Positions 1 through 9,501 are shown, counted from the first letter of the stretch. The stretch is 64,000 bases of DNA from an uncultured Flavobacteriaceae bacterium (GCA_947493175.1 CANLQD010000002.1:124001-188000), one strand, 5' to 3'. Translations and numbers: made by a program. The notes: generated by a model not told the origin, from the letters alone.

Positions 1-1
1 T

Positions 2-502
2 TATGTAGCGCTGACCCGGGCAGAGAAACAGGCCTATTTGACCTATACCCAAAACAGATATCGTTGGGGAAAGTTGATCGATGCCGAACCCAGCAGGTTT
101 TTAGAGGAAATCGATGAACAATATGTAGAGAACCTTACCCCTTTAGACGGGGGTTATCGTTACAAACCACTGGTAGACTCCAATATTTTCGGAGAAGTCG
201 ATAAAAGCAAACTTCGGCAAAATAAGCCCTCGAACGGTACTCCGCCCAGTGTATTAAAACCCAGTGAAACACAATTGCGAAAGTTGCGTAAGCTGAAACC
301 GGAGCTTTCCAAACCGGTAGGGAATAGCAATATTGTAGATGCTAATCTAGAAGTGGGAACTTTGGTAAACCACACGCGTTTCGGACGAGGTAAAATCCTA
401 AAAATTGAAGGAGTGGGCAATGATAAAAAGGCTGAAATCCAGTTTGAAAAAGGAGATGTAAAAAAACTGTTATTGCGTTTTGCAAAATTGGAAGTCCTTT
501 AA
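2..502 (+). CDS. ATP-dependent DNA helicase PcrA/UvrD, C-terminal fragment
   Basis: The 5' end lies outside the window; the frame is open from base 2. The first residues, YVALTRAEKQAYL, are superfamily 1 helicase motif VI (the arginine that contacts ATP gamma-phosphate), followed by the NRYRWGK and PSRFLEEI segments usual at the end of UvrD/PcrA. After a low-complexity linker comes a small C-terminal domain (VGTLVNHTRFGRGKILKIEG...), the Tudor/KOW-like module that in PcrA-type helicases contacts RNA polymerase. The enzyme unwinds DNA during excision repair and clears replication conflicts. PcrA versus UvrD cannot be separated from this fragment. No terminator is visible before the next gene, 42 bases downstream. 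Confidence 0.9.
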   Translation, partial: YVALTRAEKQAYLTYTQNRYRWGKLIDAEPSRFLEEIDEQYVENLTPLDGGYRYKPLVDSNIFGEVDKSKLRQNKPSNGTPPSVLKPSETQLRKLRKLKPELSKPVGNSNIVDANLEVGTLVNHTRFGRGKILKIEGVGNDKKAEIQFEKGDVKKLLLRFAKLEVL

Positions 503-544
503 GAATCGGTATATTAGTGGTTCAGCTTTCTGAATATAATTCAT

Positions 545-1426
545 ATGATGACACGAAAAAACAATAGGGCGGTATTGGGCTTTTTAGTAGGACTTTTGGT
601 AATGGCCTGTAGCAGTTCAGAAACCGAAGCGCAGGAGGTGGGCATCGAAAAACCTGACCCAGCACCGCTAGACGACGTCTTTGCCGATGATTATTGGGAT
701 AAGGCACAGTTGGTGTGGAGCGATGAATTTGATGGAAATGTGCTTTCAGCTGAAAACTGGCATTTTGAGACGGGTGCCCATGGTTGGGGCAACAATGAGT
801 TACAGAACTATGTAGAAGAAACCAACGTAGAAGTTAGCGATGGTACCCTTAAAATCATCGCTAGAAAAGAAAAAAGTGGCAGTGCCAATTATACATCTAC
901 TCGTCTCAATAGTAAAAAAGGTTTTAGGAATGGCAGAATGGAGATTCGGGCCAAGATTCCCGAACACAAGGGAAATGGTATTTGGCCGGCCATTTGGATG
1001 CTGGGAAATGACATAGGCACCGTAGGGTGGCCTGCCTGTGGGGAAATAGATATCATGGAATACGTAAGCTTTGACCCTGATCAGATGCACTTTTCAATTC
1101 ATAGTACCGCTAACAACCATAAAAATGGGACACAAATCACCTCGGGTCCATTACCGTTAGAGACGATTGAGGAAGAGTTTCATAATTATGGGCTGTTATG
1201 GACAAATAAATACCTAAAGTTCTATATCGATGATATTGATAATATCAAATTATCGTTTTTGCGACCCGCTACCTTTAATGAGGATAACTGGCCTTTTGCC
1301 AAGGAATTTTATTTTTTGATGAATATTGCGGTAGGTGGGGACTGGGGTGGTATTGAAGGAGTGGACGCAGCTATTTTTCCAGCCACCATGGAGGTCGACT
1401 ACGTTAGGGTATATCAAGTAAAATAG
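545..1426 (+). CDS. GH16 family beta-glucanase (laminarinase type) lipoprotein
   Basis: 293 residues. An N-terminal signal ending LLVMACSSS has a lipobox Cys, so the protein is probably anchored to the outer membrane or exported. The GH16 fold follows: WSDEFDG, GWGNNELQNY, GRMEIRAKIP, GIWPAIWMLG, then the catalytic signature GEIDIMEYV (nucleophile Glu, assisting Asp, acid/base Glu; the beta-bulge EIDIME form typical of laminarinases). The C-terminal FYFLMNIAVGGDW and MEVDYVRVYQ complete the fold. It should hydrolyse beta-1,3- or mixed beta-1,3/1,4-glucans such as algal laminarin. It is a single domain with no carbohydrate-binding module and no neighbouring SusC/SusD pair, so it is not in an obvious polysaccharide locus. 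Two adjacent ATGs (545, 548) are possible starts. Confidence 0.92.
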   Translation: MMTRKNNRAVLGFLVGLLVMACSSSETEAQEVGIEKPDPAPLDDVFADDYWDKAQLVWSDEFDGNVLSAENWHFETGAHGWGNNELQNYVEETNVEVSDGTLKIIARKEKSGSANYTSTRLNSKKGFRNGRMEIRAKIPEHKGNGIWPAIWMLGNDIGTVGWPACGEIDIMEYVSFDPDQMHFSIHSTANNHKNGTQITSGPLPLETIEEEFHNYGLLWTNKYLKFYIDDIDNIKLSFLRPATFNEDNWPFAKEFYFLMNIAVGGDWGGIEGVDAAIFPATMEVDYVRVYQVK

Positions 1427-1489
1427 TAGCCGTTAAGGGTATATTGGGCTAGGGACTGATCAATGTGAAGGGTGTACCAATCGTACATT

Positions 1490-1948
1490 TTAGTTTTTAA
1501 GTCGGCCTTTGTAAAGAACGGCACGCTTTTGTTTAATTTCAGAAACCTTCACATATTTTGTTTTGTTCATTGCTTTGGAAAATGCGATAATCGCTTCATC
1601 GGGACCCAATTCAAAAGTCGCTCTCATTTTTTTTCCTTCAAAATCCTCGGTATCCCCTACATCCGTTTTATATGAGGTGGTCAAATAACTTTGATCTTCT
1701 TCTTGGATGAGTTTACAACCTAATGCACGTCCCCTAAAATAAATGGCATCAAAAGAAATATCTTCCGCATTTGTTAAGATGGATATCTTCAATTGAACGC
1801 CAGAACCGCCTTCTTCCCTTCCCGCCGACCATTGCTGTGAAAAACTGGGGCCTATTTCAAAAGGAGCATCCACCGTTGTTTCCAACCTTTTTTGGGAAGA
1901 GCAGCCCGCCAATTCAAATACCAATAGTAACAATGCAATTTTTTTCAT
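1490..1948 (-). CDS. Small conserved lipoprotein of unknown function
   Basis: 152 residues, beginning with a short lipoprotein signal (LLLVFELAGCSSQ; Cys at about residue 16). The mature part is mixed polar beta-strand-like sequence without a catalytic motif I recognise. It carries two Cys in total, the lipidated one and one in GCKLIQEED. It lies downstream of and in the same direction as the FN3-like lipoprotein gene (start 2726), with about 58 bases between them, so it could be the last gene of that operon. I do not recognise the family; a lipid-anchored periplasmic or outer-membrane location is all that can be supported. Confidence 0.75.
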   Translation of the reverse strand: MKKIALLLLVFELAGCSSQKRLETTVDAPFEIGPSFSQQWSAGREEGGSGVQLKISILTNAEDISFDAIYFRGRALGCKLIQEEDQSYLTTSYKTDVGDTEDFEGKKMRATFELGPDEAIIAFSKAMNKTKYVKVSEIKQKRAVLYKGRLKN

Positions 1949-2006
1949 ATTCCTTTTCCTTTACTACAAATGAATGCTAGTCGGTTCGCAAAGATCAAGC
2001 CAAATG

Positions 2007-2726
2007 CTAATCGGCTACTCTAAATTCAAAAATTTCAGATTGAGACGTATTGCCTTGGCTATCAGCGGTAATGACTCGCCAATAATATGTTTCACCCGCT
2101 ACTACTGTGGCCTCCAAGCTCGGTTCGACGGTAGTCCCCAGTGGTTCCGTAGGGCTGGTTTCTGTTCCAAAAAGAACGCGGTATTCCTCGATATCTTCAT
2201 CGATATCGCTACCTGTCCATTGCAAATTTACATTTGTGGTACGGGCAATGGTGGCACCCCTTTTCGGGTTTACGACCTCTGCTGGGAAAGGGGCATAATT
2301 TTCGATTCCAGGGCCTTGATTATAAAACTTGAATTTACTGCTGCTGGCTGTTTCATCGGTTCCGTTTGCTAGGGATACTACGAGCCATTCATAAGGTGTG
2401 CCCCTTTCAATAATAATTTCGGCCTGTTCAACAGGTACTGTGGTCGTTAAGGTAGTATTGTTGTTCAAATTTCTAATGTTTACCTCATAACTATCGGTGT
2501 CTTCAGACGGATTCCAGCGAAAGGTGACCCTGCTTTTTTCATCATCAATCACCACCCCTTCGTTGCACTCTGTGTTGTTTTCCGGAAAAACTAATGTGGC
2601 AGCCTTTGGTGCAGCCATGGGTTCTGGCGGAGTTGGGGTAGGGGTAGGTGAGTCATCACCACCACCACCACAAGATGATACTACAGCTAAGAGCGCAATA
2701 AGTGCTATTTTACATACATACTTCAT
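2007..2726 (-). CDS. FN3-like repeat lipoprotein, translationally coupled to the T9SS protein
   Basis: 239 residues. The signal ends VVSSCGGGGDDSPTPTPTPP: lipobox Cys, the Gly/Asp-rich stretch that in Bacteroidota often marks surface-exposed lipoproteins, and a Pro/Thr linker. Two fibronectin-type-III-like units follow, at about 45-130 (FRWNPSEDTDSYEVNIRN ... TPYEWLVVS) and 145-239 (LQWTGSDIDEDIEEYRVLFG ... TYYWRVITADSQGN). Its ATG overlaps the TGA of the upstream 1,424-residue gene in an ATGA arrangement, so the two are probably co-translated. A structural or adhesive cell-surface role is inferred; there is no enzyme motif. Confidence 0.85.
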   Translation of the reverse strand: MKYVCKIALIALLAVVSSCGGGGDDSPTPTPTPPEPMAAPKAATLVFPENNTECNEGVVIDDEKSRVTFRWNPSEDTDSYEVNIRNLNNNTTLTTTVPVEQAEIIIERGTPYEWLVVSLANGTDETASSSKFKFYNQGPGIENYAPFPAEVVNPKRGATIARTTNVNLQWTGSDIDEDIEEYRVLFGTETSPTEPLGTTVEPSLEATVVAGETYYWRVITADSQGNTSQSEIFEFRVAD

Positions 2727-5700
2727 TTTCGGATAATTTTGTAGGTTACCAAAGTGTCTTTTGTATTTACGTTCAAAATGTAAATACCTTGCGGAAGACC
2801 ATCAACACTGAAAAGAATACGGTTGTCGATGATGTCAAAGTTTTTTATAAATACCATAACGCCGTTCGTATTAAATAGTGAAAGCAATGCGGTCTTACCG
2901 CTATTATTTCCAAGGATAACCGTTAGGTCACCACGCTCTATGGGGTTGGGGTACATATATAGTTCGTCACTAAGCAGTATGGTTTCTTGATGCACTCCTT
3001 GGCAGTTTTTGTCGGTTTGTACCGATAAACTGTTCTCCAAATCATTCAGGAGGGGTAGCGTAACTTCTTTTTCACGTGTTGTAAACGTTTGGTCGTTCAG
3101 GGTAATAAAATAGACTTCCGCACCTGATAATTTAAGGGTCACTTCACTCTTTAGACTGCTAACCTTCGAAGAAACCGATAATGCCTCTGGCTCCTCGATC
3201 ATCAGATCAAAACAGTTTTCATAATCGGGTTCTTCGGCAACTGTAATACAAATGGTATAGTTTCCGGCTTCCAAATCGGTGAATAAGGAGCCAGATTCAA
3301 ATGTGTTTGAAAGAGATAGCCCGTTCCCGCTTAACAGGGCAGTATAGGTTAAACTAGCTTCAGCTACGATTTCGATGCTTCCGTTATTACTGTCGATACA
3401 AGACTCCCCAGTTGATAAAAGTCTAAAGTTGGTAGCGGGCAATGAAAATATTTCGCAACCAGAAACATCAATGACCGCACCTATTGGTGTTTGCGAACAG
3501 GAATCCAAATCATTGGGAAGGCCATCATTATCGGTATCCTCGTCGCAAACATCCCCGATTCCGTCACCATCAAAATCGGCTTGGTCGTTATTGGGCGTCA
3601 AAGGACAGTTATCATCAATGTCCAAAATTCCGTCATCATCATCATCCGTATCGCATAAATTCCCATTATTATCGGAATCAGTATCTAGTTGATTTTCGTT
3701 ACTTATAAACGGACAGTTGTCATCCACGTCCAATATGCCATCGTTATCATCGTCTTCATCATCTTCCAAGCCTGTAATAACAAAGTCATCAACGATTGCC
3801 CCTTCTTGCACTACGCTAGGGTCGGATTGGAAAACAAGTCGAAACAGGATGTTGTTCTCGTTGGTCAAATCTTGTTCACCACTAGCAGCGTTGAGAACGA
3901 AATCATAGGCATACTCGGTCATTGTGGCATTGGTCCCCGTCCACTGGGCTCCAGGACAATTTTGACAATCGTCGTCGGCACCAGAGGTTGCGTTGGTTCG
4001 GTCGCTATTGTACCAGTTGGGCCGGCTGTTCATATTTCCGAGCACTTGCCAACTGGTTCCGTTGTCTATGGAATATTCTACATAAATGATGTCAAAATTG
4101 ATTTCTAAATCATAGGCCATGCTAAATTTAAGGGTTGGTGCCGAAAAAGTGGATAGGTTATAGCATTTACTGAGTAAGATTCCTTTCGTATTATTTGGGT
4201 GATCCCCATCTAAGACCGTACCATATACTTGTGTGCCGGAACTGGGGGCGTTCAGTAAAGTTCCTGTTGGTACACCACGCTCCCAAACTGTGCCCTCGGT
4301 TCCTTCATTGAAGGTAATGAGCGACTCATCATCACTCTCAAAGCTAAGGACTTCATTGATGGCACCTGTTTCATTCAAAAGAAAATTTGTGGTAATACTA
4401 TTGTTTTCGGCAAAGGCGTCGTCAGTAATGGTAACCGATGCATTCAAAACAACCGCTCCTTGTGCAGTAATCGAAGCTATTGGAAAAACAATGGTTTCAG
4501 TTGCCCCCGGATCTAAATTACCGGTCCATATAAAGTCTTGGCCAGGGCCGCCATTGACATTAAAGGTCACATCAACGGAGGTAATAACATTGGCGCCTTT
4601 GTTTTCAATGATGAGCTCTGGGATTACCGCCCCGCAGACCACCGAGTTCTCTTCAGGTGTAATGGCCACTGCTCTTACATCGTTATCAGGCGCCTGTATA
4701 GGTATGGGAGATTGCCAAACCCCTCTCCCATAGGTAGAAGCCGTAAGTAATTCGTCATCAAGGCTAACTTCTAAGTCACTTACCGCGGTGCTTGGAAAAC
4801 CTGTAAAATAGTCTTCCCATTCGGTAAGGGTATCATCCAATCGATATACCCCCAGATTGGTACCTACATAAATGGGGTTCTCTGTATGCCTTCCTTGATG
4901 TACGATCGATAAAAAAGCCTGATCCGTAGACAGGTTCAAGGTAATCTCTTCAACGGCCACATCGGCCCCGTCCATTGTTAGTTGAAATACACCTCTTAAG
5001 TTTTGTTGTGAGGCCAAGGGTATGCCAACCCGGTTAGAAGTGGTTAGATAGAGTACGTTCGAATCGGTACTGTTGACGGCAAGATCGGAGATATTCGAAT
5101 CAAATTCATGCAATATGGTAAAGGTAACTCCACTATCCTCACTTCTGAAAATTGTTTCGTCAACAACGGCATATAAGATAGTAGGGTCGTTGGGATCTAT
5201 CTCTAAATCATCTATTCGCCCTGCGTCGAGATCCGATACTTGTTCCCAAGCATTTCCCATAAGTTGGTATACCTCGTCAAATCCGGAATATACATTTCCG
5301 TTGTTTCCAATGGTCAGTGGTGTAATCCAGTTTCCCCGCATGTCATCTCCATTGTTATCCTGTGGAGGGCCTATGACACCGATAGACTGTCCGGAGTTGG
5401 TCGAAACGAATAAATTCCCCCCGAACTGACTAAAACCATACACTAGATTGTTGTTGGAGGGGTCTATTTCATAATCCATTCCGTCACCGCCCGTATAAAC
5501 GTTCCAATTACCACTATTTCGTATAAAACCAGAATTGTCTTGCAGTCCTCCCGCCATTTTAGAACCATCATCAGCGGCTACCGACAGCCGATAAAATTGG
5601 CTAATAGCAATACCAGCTGTATAGTCGATAAAACTATCACCCTGATCATCGGATACATAGACCCCTCCATCGCTACCACAAAAAAGCTGGCCGTTGAAAA

Positions 5701-6997
5701 ATTTAAGGGTGTGGATATCGGCATGCGTATAGGATTGAGTATTAAGAAACCATTCGTTCAATTTTGTAAAACCATCCCCGCCATCGATACTTTTCCAAAT
5801 ATTCAGGCAGCCCACATACACTTCATCCACATTGGAGGGGGAGACCTCAATGGCCAAATCGAACCAAGCCTGGTTCGACTCGAAGATATCGATTGTATTT
5901 GCAGTCTTGGTGAAAGTCGACCCACTATCCGTAGATTTATACAGGCCTTGAAAAGCAAATTCATTTGACCCAACATCGGCACTTACAATATAAACTACTT
6001 CTGGATTGTCTGGAGAGACACCCAAAGCCAATCGCCCAGAACTTGTGGGAAGGCCATCAGTTATCTGAGAGAAAGAACCCCCACCGTTTTCCGACCGGTA
6101 AAAGGAGAAGTTGTCTACCGCATATATAGTTTGATTATCGCCAGGTTTTAGTTTAAAATCGGTGATGTTCCCATTTCTTTTTATGCTCCATGTATCGCCT
6201 CCATCTTCTGATTTTTGAAGTCCCCTGTTCGTCCCGACCCAAATTATGTCGGAATTTTGTGGGTCAACGACAATTTCGTTCATCAAAAAACCGACTGTTG
6301 TATTATTGGGATTCAGACCGGTTTCGTTCCAGGTGAGGCCGCCATCCAACGATTTAAAGACACCAACGCTATATGAATCTGCGGCATCGTCATCACCTGT
6401 AGCGATATAGATGATGTTAGAATCATTCGGGTCGACCGCAATACCGGAAACTCCTATTTGAGGAAAATCATCGAATAGGTTAGTCCAAGTAGAACCTGCA
6501 TTGATTGATTTCCATATACCACCCGCAGGGGCTCCCACATACCATGTATTAGGGTCGTTCGGATCTACTAAAACTGCGTTGACCCGTCCTTGGCCTGGTA
6601 AAGCTCCTGAAAAACTACCATGCGAAAACGGACCTATAGAGGTCCAATTGCTGGTAGGGTTGATTACTTTTCCGACCCTGTCTTGTTTTTTCTTCCAACT
6701 CTCCCAAAGTTCATTCGGACTTGGAAGTCTGCCGTCGGTACCGACTAGTTCTCGCCAATAGTTTTCCCATCGCATAAAGGGTTTATACCCGCTTCCTTTC
6801 ACATTTGGGTCACGATTTTTCCAGTAGGCCTTAAAGGAATCGGATATTTCATAAATGGTAAAGGATGGAGCGGTGTTTTTGGAAGTACTGGCGGGTTGCT
6901 TATTGGATAAAGCGTTCATCCAAGGAGCATTTTGATTGTATTGGGCATTGGAGATAAAAATTGATAATAAGGTGAAGAACACAACTAGTTTTCCCAT
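2723..6997 (-). CDS. Large secreted VPS10/BNR-propeller protein with T9SS sorting domain
   Basis: 1,424 residues from the ATG at 6997. The frame is open 25 codons further upstream, but the signal peptide MGKLVVFFTLLSIFISNAQ starts here. Order of parts: a sortilin/BNR-type propeller at about 115-770 with many repeats of the form 'DPNDPNTWYVG', 'SINAGSTWTNL', 'SEDGGDTW'; a CARDB-like Ig segment at about 775-870 (VTSVDVTFNVNGG); a jelly-roll/MAM-like segment at about 880-1105; Asp-rich thrombospondin type-3 calcium repeats at about 1108-1190 (DDDNDGILDVDDNCP repeated); and a type A T9SS C-terminal domain ending LPQGIYILNVNTK...YKIIRK. It should be exported by T9SS and attached to or released from the surface. 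The propeller may bind glycans or proteins; some relatives are glycoside hydrolases, but no catalytic residue can be assigned by eye. Confidence 0.88.
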   Translation of the reverse strand: MGKLVVFFTLLSIFISNAQYNQNAPWMNALSNKQPASTSKNTAPSFTIYEISDSFKAYWKNRDPNVKGSGYKPFMRWENYWRELVGTDGRLPSPNELWESWKKKQDRVGKVINPTSNWTSIGPFSHGSFSGALPGQGRVNAVLVDPNDPNTWYVGAPAGGIWKSINAGSTWTNLFDDFPQIGVSGIAVDPNDSNIIYIATGDDDAADSYSVGVFKSLDGGLTWNETGLNPNNTTVGFLMNEIVVDPQNSDIIWVGTNRGLQKSEDGGDTWSIKRNGNITDFKLKPGDNQTIYAVDNFSFYRSENGGGSFSQITDGLPTSSGRLALGVSPDNPEVVYIVSADVGSNEFAFQGLYKSTDSGSTFTKTANTIDIFESNQAWFDLAIEVSPSNVDEVYVGCLNIWKSIDGGDGFTKLNEWFLNTQSYTHADIHTLKFFNGQLFCGSDGGVYVSDDQGDSFIDYTAGIAISQFYRLSVAADDGSKMAGGLQDNSGFIRNSGNWNVYTGGDGMDYEIDPSNNNLVYGFSQFGGNLFVSTNSGQSIGVIGPPQDNNGDDMRGNWITPLTIGNNGNVYSGFDEVYQLMGNAWEQVSDLDAGRIDDLEIDPNDPTILYAVVDETIFRSEDSGVTFTILHEFDSNISDLAVNSTDSNVLYLTTSNRVGIPLASQQNLRGVFQLTMDGADVAVEEITLNLSTDQAFLSIVHQGRHTENPIYVGTNLGVYRLDDTLTEWEDYFTGFPSTAVSDLEVSLDDELLTASTYGRGVWQSPIPIQAPDNDVRAVAITPEENSVVCGAVIPELIIENKGANVITSVDVTFNVNGGPGQDFIWTGNLDPGATETIVFPIASITAQGAVVLNASVTITDDAFAENNSITTNFLLNETGAINEVLSFESDDESLITFNEGTEGTVWERGVPTGTLLNAPSSGTQVYGTVLDGDHPNNTKGILLSKCYNLSTFSAPTLKFSMAYDLEINFDIIYVEYSIDNGTSWQVLGNMNSRPNWYNSDRTNATSGADDDCQNCPGAQWTGTNATMTEYAYDFVLNAASGEQDLTNENNILFRLVFQSDPSVVQEGAIVDDFVITGLEDDEDDDNDGILDVDDNCPFISNENQLDTDSDNNGNLCDTDDDDDGILDIDDNCPLTPNNDQADFDGDGIGDVCDEDTDNDGLPNDLDSCSQTPIGAVIDVSGCEIFSLPATNFRLLSTGESCIDSNNGSIEIVAEASLTYTALLSGNGLSLSNTFESGSLFTDLEAGNYTICITVAEEPDYENCFDLMIEEPEALSVSSKVSSLKSEVTLKLSGAEVYFITLNDQTFTTREKEVTLPLLNDLENSLSVQTDKNCQGVHQETILLSDELYMYPNPIERGDLTVILGNNSGKTALLSLFNTNGVMVFIKNFDIIDNRILFSVDGLPQGIYILNVNTKDTLVTYKIIRK

Positions 6998-7123
6998 ATT
7001 CAATTTTTTAACAAAAATGGGATAAAAAATCTGCTGTCGCAACCATTTGGTTAAGAAAAAGTTAAAGAGCACCTGTCTCGGTTCTCTGCTCTTTGGTCAG
7101 CGTTCTGGTGGTATTAGTATTAA

Positions 7124-7131
7124 TAAATTTG
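7124..7131 (+). promoter_or_regulatory. Candidate -7 promoter box (TAAATTTG)
   Basis: TAAATTTG matches the Bacteroidota TAnnTTTG -7 element about 95 bases before the ATG at 7226. No well-spaced TTG -33 box is seen, so support is modest. Confidence 0.35.
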
Positions 7132-7225
7132 CTTTATATCTGAATTCGCTACTCATCTACGGTTATTGAGCTTGTTTTGCAATAGGCAGCTAAATTCTGC
7201 GTTAAATACCTACAAAACGACCAAG

Positions 7226-7828
7226 ATGATTATTTACGGAAGTAGAGCCACCCACCTAAGAACGGAACAACTTCGTGCTGCAGGTTGTCCCGATTGTCAA
7301 ACCCAAGGTTCCTTAACAGCCAGTGTCTATAGCAGACATGCCCATGTTTTTTGGATTCCTTTTTTTCCGATAGGAAAAATCGGAGTGTTGGAGTGCCAAA
7401 GCTGCCACAAAGGTTTTAAACCAAAAGAATTGGACGACAGGGCCAAGTTGGATTATAAAAACTTTCGTGGAACAGTCAAAACCCCAATTTGGAAATACAG
7501 TGGCCTTGGTATCGTGGCGTTATTGGTTTGTTGGGGCATTTATTCCAACAAACAAAAAGATCAGAAAGTTGCGGAATTGGTCGCAAACCCTGCGGTGTAC
7601 GATAAATATACCTATCGTACGGAGGCAAATTACTATTCTACTTTTAAAGTCGTTGAGGTATTTGGAGACAGCATCTACGTAAATCTAAACGATTACGAAA
7701 CAGACAAACTCTCAGGAATAAAGGATATCGACATTGCTAAAAACTACCCATCCGATATCTATGTGCTAACCGCAGATGAAATAACAGCAATGCATACTGC
7801 AGGTGATATCAAGGATATTGATAGATAA
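7226..7828 (+). CDS. Zinc-ribbon membrane protein of unknown function
   Basis: 200 residues from the ATG at 7226. An upstream in-frame stretch from 7166 lacks conserved-looking sequence, and MIIYGSRATHLRTEQL is the more natural N-terminus. Two CxxC pairs (C21/C24 and C57/C60) form a zinc ribbon split by an aromatic, membrane-interface-like segment (HAHVFWIPFFPIGK). One transmembrane helix lies at about 91-107 (YSGLGIVALLVCWGIYS). The C-terminal part (about 110-200) is a soluble domain rich in Asp and Tyr. Its function is unknown to me. It is convergent with the next gene, and the two share a bidirectional terminator. Confidence 0.75.
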   Translation: MIIYGSRATHLRTEQLRAAGCPDCQTQGSLTASVYSRHAHVFWIPFFPIGKIGVLECQSCHKGFKPKELDDRAKLDYKNFRGTVKTPIWKYSGLGIVALLVCWGIYSNKQKDQKVAELVANPAVYDKYTYRTEANYYSTFKVVEVFGDSIYVNLNDYETDKLSGIKDIDIAKNYPSDIYVLTADEITAMHTAGDIKDIDR

Positions 7829-7847
7829 CATCTAACGGAAAAGTAAC

Positions 7848-7880
7848 AAAAGCCTTGGGACCAATGTCTCAAGGCTTTTT
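7848..7880. terminator. Bidirectional intrinsic terminator
   Basis: AAAAGCCTTG (7848-7857) pairs with CAAGGCTTTT (7870-7879). The A-tract and T-tract flank the hairpin, so it can work on both strands, and it lies between two convergent genes. Confidence 0.85.
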
Positions 7881-7883
7881 ATA

Positions 7884-8528
7884 TTACTTGTCATATACAA
7901 AAGGTGCCTTTTTTACATAGGTACCGTCACTAACTTGGCGAACTAAAAAGTTTGCCAAAGCGCCCGCACTGATTTGACCTCCTTTGCAGTCTTCCAAACT
8001 CGTTTCGATTTCCGTGTGTTCGTCTGTCAGTGAAATGAGGGGTAATCGAACCAAGGTCCAGTCGGTTTCACTTTTATCAAGCAGATCATATTCCTTTTGT
8101 CTATCTTTTGTAGAAACAGGAAAGTTTTGATACATCCAATCGGTCGAGGTCTTTGTAGTCATCCCTTTTTGATCACACGGAGTATTCACGTTGAGTCCGG
8201 TGAGCACGATATATCGGTCGATTCCAAGTTCCTCCATAGCCGTTAGAACATTTTGTGTCGCTTTGCTGAATATGGTGGGTTCGCTAGGTGGGATACCGCT
8301 TCCCAAACAACTAATGACGGTATCACAGCCCTTGAGTAGAAGCCGTATGGTCTCCAACTCCCTTGCATTGCCATGAACCACTTTACCAAATTGATTGTTA
8401 AGGGTATATGTATCGGGATTTCTTACCAGAAGTTTAAACTGGATTTCTTGCTGTATTAATGACCGTACTAAGTATCGACCGGATTTTCCGGTGCCGCCAA
8501 GTACGGCAATTCTAGTATCTATTTGCAT
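7884..8528 (-). CDS. NAD(P)-binding atypical SDR / NmrA-like reductase
   Basis: 214 residues from the ATG at 8528. The N-terminal Rossmann motif AVLGGTGKSGRYLVRSL (GxxGxxG form) begins just after it; an upstream in-frame extension exists but would precede the first strand. Further landmarks are VISCLGSG at strand 4, RYIVLTGLNV at strand 5 and DWTLVRLPLIS near the C-terminus. These fit the NAD(P)H-binding 'NmrA-like/SDR a5' group (NAD-dependent epimerase-like but often lacking the YxxxK dyad; none is visible here). Members act as quinone or flavin reductases or as redox sensors; the substrate cannot be predicted. It is a single gene ending at the shared terminator at 7848-7880. Confidence 0.8.
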   Translation of the reverse strand: MQIDTRIAVLGGTGKSGRYLVRSLIQQEIQFKLLVRNPDTYTLNNQFGKVVHGNARELETIRLLLKGCDTVISCLGSGIPPSEPTIFSKATQNVLTAMEELGIDRYIVLTGLNVNTPCDQKGMTTKTSTDWMYQNFPVSTKDRQKEYDLLDKSETDWTLVRLPLISLTDEHTEIETSLEDCKGGQISAGALANFLVRQVSDGTYVKKAPFVYDK

Positions 8529-8722
8529 TTTTCTCTTTGTTATTGGTATAATAAATGAAGTACATCGATTAAAAATCAATGCATTTTAGGTAGTGGTCGT
8601 TGACCAAAGAAGTGGTGATATGTTACAAAGAGAATCTAATGGTGTAAAGATACTGTTTATTTGGTACGTATATGGGATATCCTAACAATAACCAGTAACT
8701 TAGTCATTGGTAAATTCATAAA

Positions 8723-9343
8723 ATGGCAGAGTTCATCAAGATATATGAGGAGAATCCGAACCCTAGGGAAATTGAGCGGGTAGTGGAGGTATTGCGCAAG
8801 GGCGGATTGGTTATTTATCCAACCGATACCGTATATGGACTCGGTTGTGATATCACTAATACCAAGGCGTTAGAACGTATTGCCCGTATCAAGGGCATTA
8901 AATTGGCCAAGGCCCAATGGTCTTTTATTTGCGCTGGTCTTAGTAACCTTTCTGATTATGTTCGTCAAATTGACACTGCTACCTTCAAGATATTAAAAAG
9001 AGCGCTTCCCGGGCCCTATACTTTTATACTTCCAGGAAATAATAATCTCCCAAAAGATTTTAAAAAGAAAAAAACGGTCGGTATTCGAGTACCGGACAAT
9101 GCCATTGCCAGGGATTTGGTTGAAGCCCTGGGAAATCCGATAGTTTCCACTTCTATCAGGGATGAAGATGAACTTTTGGAATACACTACCGATCCGGAAC
9201 TCATATACGAGAAATGGGAGAATTTGGTTGATGTTGTCATTGATGGAGGCTATGGCGACAATGTTGCCTCTACGATCATTGACCTTTCCGGTGGGGAACC
9301 GGTCTTGATACGTGAAGGCAAAGGGAACCCCAGTATCATTTAA
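8723..9343 (+). CDS. tsaC: Threonylcarbamoyl-AMP synthase (TsaC/YrdC/Sua5 family)
   Basis: 206 residues of the YrdC fold. KGGLVIYPTDTVYGLGCDITN is the conserved nucleotide-binding N-terminal segment. LPGPYTFIL, KTVGIRVPDN and GNPIVSTSI follow in the expected order, and STIIDLSGGEPVLIREGKG is the usual end. The enzyme makes L-threonylcarbamoyl-AMP from threonine, bicarbonate and ATP, the first step of t6A37 tRNA modification. The length fits the single-domain TsaC form (no Sua5 C-terminal domain). Usual family residues KRP..KP appear as the divergent KLAKAQWSFICAGLSNL, common in Bacteroidota members. It is a single gene ended by the terminator at 9452-9477. Confidence 0.93.
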   Translation: MAEFIKIYEENPNPREIERVVEVLRKGGLVIYPTDTVYGLGCDITNTKALERIARIKGIKLAKAQWSFICAGLSNLSDYVRQIDTATFKILKRALPGPYTFILPGNNNLPKDFKKKKTVGIRVPDNAIARDLVEALGNPIVSTSIRDEDELLEYTTDPELIYEKWENLVDVVIDGGYGDNVASTIIDLSGGEPVLIREGKGNPSII

Positions 9344-9451
9344 CCCGAATCATGTGAACCCCTATTACAAAACAAGCACAAACACCACTACTATGCGTAG
9401 GTATTAATGAAACAAACCAGAGCGCTGCTGACAACTAAATATAAGGTATAA

Positions 9452-9477
9452 AAAAGTGCGCCGTAAAGCGCACTTTT
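9452..9477. terminator. Bidirectional intrinsic terminator
   Basis: AAAAGTGCGC (9452-9461), a six-base loop, then GCGCACTTTT (9468-9477): a perfect 10-bp stem with A and T tracts, between convergent tsaC and the OmpA-family gene. Confidence 0.92.
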
Positions 9478-9501
9478 ACTATTAATAATATACCGCTGAA
9501 A

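Noticed and set aside
1427..1489. RNA gene between the GH16 and lipoprotein genes
   Set aside because: The stretch is short and shows no stable stem.
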